In this document: positions 6,228 through 9,732 of the stretch, in pieces
Layout: every line of letters begins with the position of its first letter
How positions within the stretch are numbered: the stretch's first letter is position 1
NCBI GenBank assembly: GCA_016199325.1
Contig: JACQGW010000060.1
Coordinates: 1-9,732, forward strand
DNA length: 9,732 bases
DNA from: Chloroflexota bacterium
GTDB taxonomy: Bacteria; Chloroflexota; Dehalococcoidia; JACQGW01
Direction: 5' to 3'
Notes under the pieces: generated by a model
What the model saw: the letters and a program-made list of their open reading frames with translations, nothing else
Databases searched by the model: none
What the model was told of the DNA's origin: nothing
Translations under genes and position numbers: made by a program

Positions 6228-6522
6228 GGTCACGTTGGTGACGACACGCCGACAGAGGACGGGCTGCGCGAGAGGTTGACGAAATCGCCGGGTAGACCGG
6301 GGAGGGCAACCACGAGGGCTTGTCCCTCCGACTGACCGGCTGTTCCGTGGGGGCGATCTCCCCGTGGTCGCCCCCGTCTCCGTACGTCCGGTCAGTTCGT
6401 CAATGCTGCCAGCGCCCGGACTGCGGATGCCCGGGGAACGAGCGCTCAAGTGCCAACTACGAACCATCCGTCACCCTGTCGAACTGCCAGATCGTCACTT
6501 CTCTGGGCAACCCGTGGCTCCC
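6228..6522 (+). other. Gene-free spacer with a structured stem-loop
   Basis: I found no convincing gene here. Open frames over this stretch are shadows or unsupported upstream extensions of the second GcvT copy. The notable structure is a stem-loop at 6331-6396: an outer perfect 9-bp stem ACTGACCGG/CCGGTCAGT (6331-6339 with 6388-6396) enclosing an inner perfect 8-bp stem GGGGGCGA/TCGCCCCC (6349-6356 with 6368-6375) around an 11-nt loop. Just before it, GGAGGG (6301-6306) or GAGGG (6314-6318) could alternatively pair with CCCTCC (6324-6329). No strong promoter was found, so the second GcvT copy may depend on read-through from the first. Confidence 0.4.
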
Positions 6523-6578
6523 TCGGCCTGACCGGCGAAGGCAGGCCGAAGAGACAACACCAAGGAGGTTCACGCGCA
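6523..6578 (+). promoter_or_regulatory. Duplicated leader hairpin and ribosome site before GcvT copy 2
   Basis: An 8-bp perfect stem TCGGCCTG/CAGGCCGA (6523-6530 with 6542-6549) carries an 11-nt loop ending CGAAGG. It is followed by CAAGGAGGTT (6561-6570), 8 nt before the ATG at 6579. Copy 1 has the same arrangement, with stem, loop end and ribosome site conserved while intervening bases have drifted. This shows that the duplication included the leader. Confidence 0.5.
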
Positions 6579-7712
6579 ATGCCTGGGACTCCTTATCGAA
6601 AGACCCCGTACTACTCCAAGCAGAAGGAAGCCGGAGCGACCTTTGTTCAGCGCCCGACGGGCTGGATATCGGTCGTCCACTACGGCGACCCGGTCGCCGA
6701 GCACCATGCCGTGCGGAACGCGGCCGGCACGTTCGACGTACATACCCAGGGGGAGCTCCTCATCCAGGGCAAGGACGCGGTCCTGGCAGTGCAGCGGCTG
6801 TACGCCAACAACCTCGACGTTCCCGTTGGCCGCATCGTCTACACCGAGATGTGCAACGAGAACGGTGGCAGTCTTGACGACTGCCTCATCTGCCGCCTGG
6901 AGCCGAACGTCTACATGGTCGTGAACACGCCAAGCGTCCGCGACCGCAGCGTCGCCTGGATCAAGCAGAAGCTGGCCGAATGGGATCTCTGCGCGACGAT
7001 CACCGACGTGACCAGCGGCACGGCCTACCTCGAGGTCCACGGTCCGAGCTCCCGCGCCATCCTCCAGCAACTGACGGACACCGACCTCTCCAACGAGAAG
7101 CTCCCGTACATGTGGGGCGCACACGGCAAGATCGCGGGGATCGACACCTTCATTGCCCGCTCGGGCTACACCGGCGAGCTGGGCTACGAGCTCTACTTCC
7201 CGGTGGACTGGGCCGAGTACATCTGGGACGCCGTGCATGAAGCCGGCCAGCCGCTGGGCCTGCGCCCGTGCGGCGTCACAGCCCTCCTCACGCTCGGGTT
7301 CGAGAAGGCGTATATGGGCTACGGCCGCGACATCAACGAGCACACCACTCCCTACGAAGCCGGCATCGGCTGGACGGTCAAGCTGGACAAGCCGGTCGAC
7401 TTCGTCGGCAAGGCCGCACTGGCGAAGGCGAAGGCCCAGGGCATCCCCCGGTTGCTGAAGGGCTTCGCGGTGGACGACGGCAAGACGGTCGCGGACGCCG
7501 GCGCCAGGGTCTCCATCGGCGGGAAGGACGTCGGCGAGACGACCAAGGCCGGCTTCGGGCTGACGATTCAGAAGTCCGTCGGGCTCGCCTTCGTGCCGCC
7601 CAATACGCCGGTGGGCACGAAGATCACCATCCACAACAAGGCGGGCGATCTGAGCGCGACCGTCGTCGAGCGGCCATTCTACGATCCCGCGGGCAAGCGG
7701 CTCCGAATGTGA
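6579..7712 (+). CDS. GcvT-family (aminomethyltransferase-like) protein, copy 2
   Basis: A tandem paralogue of the preceding GcvT-family gene: also 377 residues, collinear without gaps, 293 of 377 residues identical by my hand alignment (about 78%). The probable catalytic Asp is kept in NENGGSLDD (93-101), as are IARSGYTGELGYELYFP (192-208), EKAYMGYGRDI (242-252) and the C-terminal barrel ending AGKRLRM. Differences cluster at residues 21-32, 101-120 and 181-190, near the expected substrate and folate pocket, so the copies may differ in substrate. The start is ATG at 6579, with AAGGAGG upstream and the same MPGTPYR N-terminus as copy 1; longer in-frame starts upstream lack support. The same cautions about substrate apply. 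Confidence 0.88.
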   Translation: MPGTPYRKTPYYSKQKEAGATFVQRPTGWISVVHYGDPVAEHHAVRNAAGTFDVHTQGELLIQGKDAVLAVQRLYANNLDVPVGRIVYTEMCNENGGSLDDCLICRLEPNVYMVVNTPSVRDRSVAWIKQKLAEWDLCATITDVTSGTAYLEVHGPSSRAILQQLTDTDLSNEKLPYMWGAHGKIAGIDTFIARSGYTGELGYELYFPVDWAEYIWDAVHEAGQPLGLRPCGVTALLTLGFEKAYMGYGRDINEHTTPYEAGIGWTVKLDKPVDFVGKAALAKAKAQGIPRLLKGFAVDDGKTVADAGARVSIGGKDVGETTKAGFGLTIQKSVGLAFVPPNTPVGTKITIHNKAGDLSATVVERPFYDPAGKRLRM

Positions 7713-7717
7713 GGCGG

Positions 7718-7791
7718 AGGTTAGTGGTTTCTGGTTCTCGGTCGTGACCCCGCTTCCGAACCAGAAACCTGAAACCACAAACCAGGAACCC
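7718..7791. repeat. Heptad-unit inverted repeat, locus 3
   Basis: Six bp after the second GcvT stop, the left arm has four 7-bp units (7718-7745; AGGTTAG, TGGTTTC, TGGTTCT, CGGTCGT). The right arm has five (7757-7791; CGAACCA, GAAACCT, GAAACCA, CAAACCA, GGAACCC). The loop side GTGAC..CGCT.CCGAACCAGAAACC is shared with locus 2, so the hairpin was probably duplicated with the gene. The right arm is read as coding sequence by the next ORF. Confidence 0.72.
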
Positions 7792-8580
7792 CGGGCGCGG
7801 TCCGCCGGCCCGGTCGCGCTGGTCTCGACGGTTCATGACCCGGAGGCGCGGCTGCTGCCGCGGCTGCTGGCGCTGTGGTCCGATGCCGTCGCGCTGTACG
7901 GCGCGCAGTTCGCCGTCGCGACCCGACGGACCCATCCGGCGATCCTGGAGCGGCTCGGCGCCGGCGGCCGGTGGCAGTTCGAGGACCGGCCGGGCGAAAT
8001 CGGGTCGGCCCGGCGCCAGGCCGTCTCCCTGGCCGCTGCCGCCGGCTTCTCGGCCATGCATTACTGCGATCTCGACCGCTGGCTTCACTGGCGCCAGACG
8101 AGCCCGGCCGAGCTGGAGCAGGTCCTTCGCCTCATTCCCACCGTCGACTTCCTTCTGATCGGCCGGACCGCTCGTGCCTTTCAAACCCATCCGCGCGTCC
8201 AGACCGAGACTGAGGCGCTGACGAATGCCGCCTGCTCGGCCTTCTTCGGGCGGGAGGTCGACGTCGCCGCCGGCTCGTGCGGCCTGGCCGGGCTCGCCGT
8301 GGCGGCCATCCTGGCCGAGTCCGTCGAGTCGACCAACGCGACCGACGCCGAGTGGCCGGCGATCGTCCACTGCCGCGGCGGCACCGTCGCCTATCGGGCC
8401 GTGGAGGGGCTGGAATTCGAGACCGCCGCGTACTATCCAGACCAGATCGCCCGCGCCGGCGGGCTCGGACCCTGGCTCGAAGCGCGCTCGCGATCCCTTG
8501 CCGAGTGGGACGTCCGCACACGCTTGACCTACGAGTCGGTCCGGGCGTTGCGGCGTGTGGCGGAGGGCTGTAGCTCGTAG
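7744..8580 (+). CDS. Uncharacterised protein, possible GT-A glycosyltransferase-like fold
   Basis: This 278-residue protein is not a family I can name. It has no signal peptide or membrane helix. Residues 24-31 (VALVSTVH) look like a first beta strand; GEIGSARRQAVSLAAAAGFSAMHYCDLD (85-111) followed by W resembles the donor-binding region with a DxD-type motif (D109, D111) of GT-A nucleotide-sugar transferases. VDFLLIGRTARAF (134-146), two cysteines in CSAFFG...GSCGL and VEGLEFETAAYY (220-231) are other recognisable blocks. The only in-frame start is GTG at 7744, inside heptad repeat locus 3 and without a ribosome site, so the first 16 or so residues are repeat-encoded. The original start may have been lost, or translation may be coupled to GcvT copy 2, whose stop is 31 bp upstream. 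The hydrophobic pattern and codon use look like a real gene. Confidence 0.6.
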   Translation: MTPLPNQKPETTNQEPRARSAGPVALVSTVHDPEARLLPRLLALWSDAVALYGAQFAVATRRTHPAILERLGAGGRWQFEDRPGEIGSARRQAVSLAAAAGFSAMHYCDLDRWLHWRQTSPAELEQVLRLIPTVDFLLIGRTARAFQTHPRVQTETEALTNAACSAFFGREVDVAAGSCGLAGLAVAAILAESVESTNATDAEWPAIVHCRGGTVAYRAVEGLEFETAAYYPDQIARAGGLGPWLEARSRSLAEWDVRTRLTYESVRALRRVAEGCSS

Positions 8581-8613
8581 GAACTCGTAGGAACTCATAG
8601 GATCTCGCATATG
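8574..8613. repeat. 10-bp tandem repeat overlapping a stop codon
   Basis: Four consecutive 10-bp units of the CTCGTAGGAA type (8574-8583, 8584-8593, 8594-8603 and a diverged 8604-8613). The first unit contains the TAG stop of the upstream gene at 8578-8580. One unit of slippage would not alter the protein end, as the stop lies in the first unit. Confidence 0.7.
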
Positions 8614-8756
8614 CATCCAGGTAGCCTGATCCGACAACGGCCCCTCTCGGTCCCGCCCGTTGGAGGAGGAGAGCAGAGCGGCTCCTTCCCCGCGGACGGA
8701 GAGGGCTGGGGTGGAGTTCTCGGATAGGCTCCAATACGCCAGTAGGACCAGGGGTG
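8614..8756. other. Gene-free GC-rich spacer
   Basis: No gene is supported here. The stretch includes a purine-rich block (GGAGGAGGAGAG near 8662) and a CCCCGCGGACGGAGAGGGCT segment (8689-8708) that look like dispersed spacer sequence rather than coding DNA. No promoter or terminator is convincing. Confidence 0.4.
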
Positions 8757-9004
8757 CATGCGGAGGCGCGGAGGCTACGGAGGCGGGACGCGCGGGTTCG
8801 TAGTGCGCACTCGCAAGTGCGCTCCCCGGCGTCAATGTTCTGACCACGCTCGTCGGCGAGCGACGCCGACGAGGATGACCGAACCGAGCCGCGAACGTGA
8901 GTGAGCCGTTCCCCAGCGGGGTCCACCCCCGTGCGCCGGGGAACGGCTCACTTACGTTCGCCGCTCGGATTGTCCGCGTGCTGCGGCCTCCGCGCTTTCG
9001 CATG
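8757..9004. repeat. Nested palindromic element, copy A
   Basis: Inner arms 8884-8914 and 8938-8968 match at 29 of 31 positions (core GTGAGCCGTTCCCC), with a 23-nt loop. A weaker outer pair, 8757-8780 and 8981-9004, matches at 19 of 24, all mismatches being transitions. Between the arms on the left lie two more hairpins: 8805-8822 (GCGCACT, 4-nt loop, AGTGCGC) and 8849-8873 (CTCGTCGGCG, 5-nt loop, perfect 10-bp stem). The inner palindrome plus its right tail (8969-9000) recurs as copy B at 9496-9600. The element provides the GTG start and first 36 codons of the downstream methyltransferase ORF. Confidence 0.75.
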
Positions 9005-9502
9005 TGGGTCTTCGTGGGGGCTTTGTGGTGCGAAGCGCGGCAACGAGTCGACTGCTCTCAGGACTCGATGGACCTGGTCTTCTCCGTCGACGTGATCCAC
9101 CACGTCAGCGACTTCGCCGGGCACTATCGCGCGGCCCGGCGAGTGCTGAGAGCGGGCGGGAAGCTCTGCACGGCCACCGACTCGGAATGGATCATCCGGC
9201 ATCGCCGGCCGCTGGCCGTCTACTTCCCGGAGAACGTCGAGGTCGATCTGAGCCGCTACCATCCGATCCCGCAGTTGCGGGCAGCCCTGGCGGATGCCGG
9301 CTTTGGCGACATCCACGAGGAGATCGTCGAGCTTGGCTACGATCTCGCCGACGCCGGGGCGTACCGCAGCAAGTCCTTCTCGTGCCTGCACCTGATTTCG
9401 GAGGACGCGTTCCGGCGGGGGATCGAGCGGCTGGAGGCCGACCTCCGAGCAGGCCCGATCCCGTGCCTGTCTCGATACCTGCTGTTGTGGGGAACAACGT
9501 GA
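8897..9502 (+). CDS. Class I SAM-dependent methyltransferase, N-terminally truncated
   Basis: The 201-residue ORF carries only the second half of a Methyltransf_11-type domain. From about residue 50 (near base 9044) the sequence looks genuine: SMDLVFSVDVIHHVSDF (57-73), then AARRVLRAGGKLCTATDSEW (79-98; motif around R82-G88), then an alpha/beta tail and a typical ending SRYLLLWG. The glycine-rich SAM-binding motif I and preceding strand are missing, so it is very probably inactive. Residues 1-36 are translated from palindromic element A; the GTG start at 8897 lies in the palindrome and has no ribosome site. The TGA stop (9500-9502) lies in the left arm of copy B. I therefore treat it as a gene remnant although the frame is open. 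Confidence 0.6.
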   Translation: MSEPFPSGVHPRAPGNGSLTFAARIVRVLRPPRFRMWVFVGALWCEARQRVDCSQDSMDLVFSVDVIHHVSDFAGHYRAARRVLRAGGKLCTATDSEWIIRHRRPLAVYFPENVEVDLSRYHPIPQLRAALADAGFGDIHEEIVELGYDLADAGAYRSKSFSCLHLISEDAFRRGIERLEADLRAGPIPCLSRYLLLWGTT

Positions 9503-9600
9503 GTGAGCCGTTCCCCGGCGCAGGAGCGGACCGCGCGCCGGGGAACGGCTCACTCACGTTTCGCGGCTCGGAAAGTCCGCGCTCCGCGGCCTCCGCGTCT
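9496..9600. repeat. Palindromic element, copy B, with right-hand tail
   Basis: Arms 9496-9521 and 9535-9560 are perfectly complementary over 26 bp, with a 13-nt loop. This is the strongest hairpin in the window. The right-hand tail 9561-9600 matches the tail of copy A (GCTCGG..., GTCCGCG, GCGGCCTCCGCG shared). Both copies lie in the same orientation on either side of the methyltransferase remnant. The left arm contains TGAGTGAG, which supplies the remnant's stop codon. It could also act as a terminator-like or RNA-stabilising hairpin. Confidence 0.8.
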
Positions 9601-9732
9601 AATGGCGCTAACGTTTCACTGGGCATTGGAGTTGTTCTCTGAGACGCTGGCGGGCCTCGGCGCGTGAGCCTTTGAGAAAGGGATAGGCACTGGGGCGTCT
9701 CCGCACCGCGCGTGGTTCAATGCGAAAGCGCA
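9601..9732. other. Gene-free right end of the window
   Basis: No gene, RNA or clear repeat can be supported in the last 132 bases. A 21-codon ATG frame (9602-9667) has no ribosome site, and an open minus-strand frame from the right edge has no recognisable protein features. A gene could begin just beyond the window. Confidence 0.4.

Noticed and set aside
4806..6467. 553-codon minus-strand ORF over the first GcvT-family gene, and the 402-codon one at 6570-7778
   Set aside because: Both are antisense shadows of conserved plus-strand genes, produced by high GC in the third codon position. They resemble each other only because the sense genes do.
7624..9003. 459-codon minus-strand ORF spanning GcvT 3' end, GT-like gene and repeats
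   Set aside because: It crosses the palindromes and the reverse of coding DNA, and shows no domain, ribosome site or family resemblance.
9602..9667. 21-codon ATG frame at the right end
   Set aside because: There is no ribosome site, no recognisable peptide features, and it follows directly on the tail of the repeat element.

Overview
This is a GC-rich bacterial window with ordinary housekeeping-type genes, short intergenic gaps packed with palindromes, AAGGAGG-type ribosome sites and several GTG/TTG starts. Nothing in it fixes the species. The gene content (an MFS exporter, a PIN/Phd toxin-antitoxin pair, a clan-A glycoside hydrolase with a PAP2 phosphatase, GcvT-family paralogues) and the style of the dispersed repeats would suit a member of Chloroflexota, but that is a guess.

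Layout. Bases 1-366 (minus) are the N-terminal part of an MFS transporter cut by the window edge. An IS630-family transposase remnant (about 441-1202, plus), without its N-terminal DNA-binding half, lies upstream of it. It abuts the 3' end of a minus-strand toxin-antitoxin operon: a Phd/YefM-like antitoxin, then a PIN-domain toxin, overlapping by 4 bases. Divergent from the antitoxin is a plus-strand pair, an anchored or secreted glycoside hydrolase and a PAP2-type membrane phosphatase, overlapping by 16 bases. A 131-bp imperfect palindrome separates this pair from a convergent bacterial-PH-domain membrane protein (4137-4679, minus).

The centre of the window (4823-7712) is a tandem duplication of a GcvT-family, probably tetrahydrofolate-dependent, methyltransferase. 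The two 377-residue proteins are about 78% identical by my hand alignment. The first has a good sigma70 promoter (TTGACA, 17 bp, TATGCT) and a leader of about 140 nt. Both have the same short hairpin just before a strong ribosome site, and both are followed within about 15 bp by an inverted repeat built from 7-bp units. No gcvH, gcvP or lpd gene is nearby, so the pair more likely demethylates some other methylated amine or sulfur compound than serves glycine cleavage.

Bases 7744-8580 encode a protein of unknown function with a hint of a GT-A glycosyltransferase fold; its first 16 or so residues are encoded by the heptad repeat. The remaining 1.1 kb is dominated by repeats: a 10-bp tandem repeat, several hairpins, and two copies of a palindromic element with a conserved right-hand tail (8884-9000 and 9496-9600). 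These copies flank a class I SAM methyltransferase that has lost its SAM-binding N-terminus.

The main non-standard signal is this repeat ecology. At least three unrelated palindromic families sit at gene ends, and several of them supply the start codon, stop codon or terminal residues of the neighbouring ORFs. I see no phage, CRISPR, rRNA or tRNA, and no convincing new multi-gene defence or biosynthetic system.
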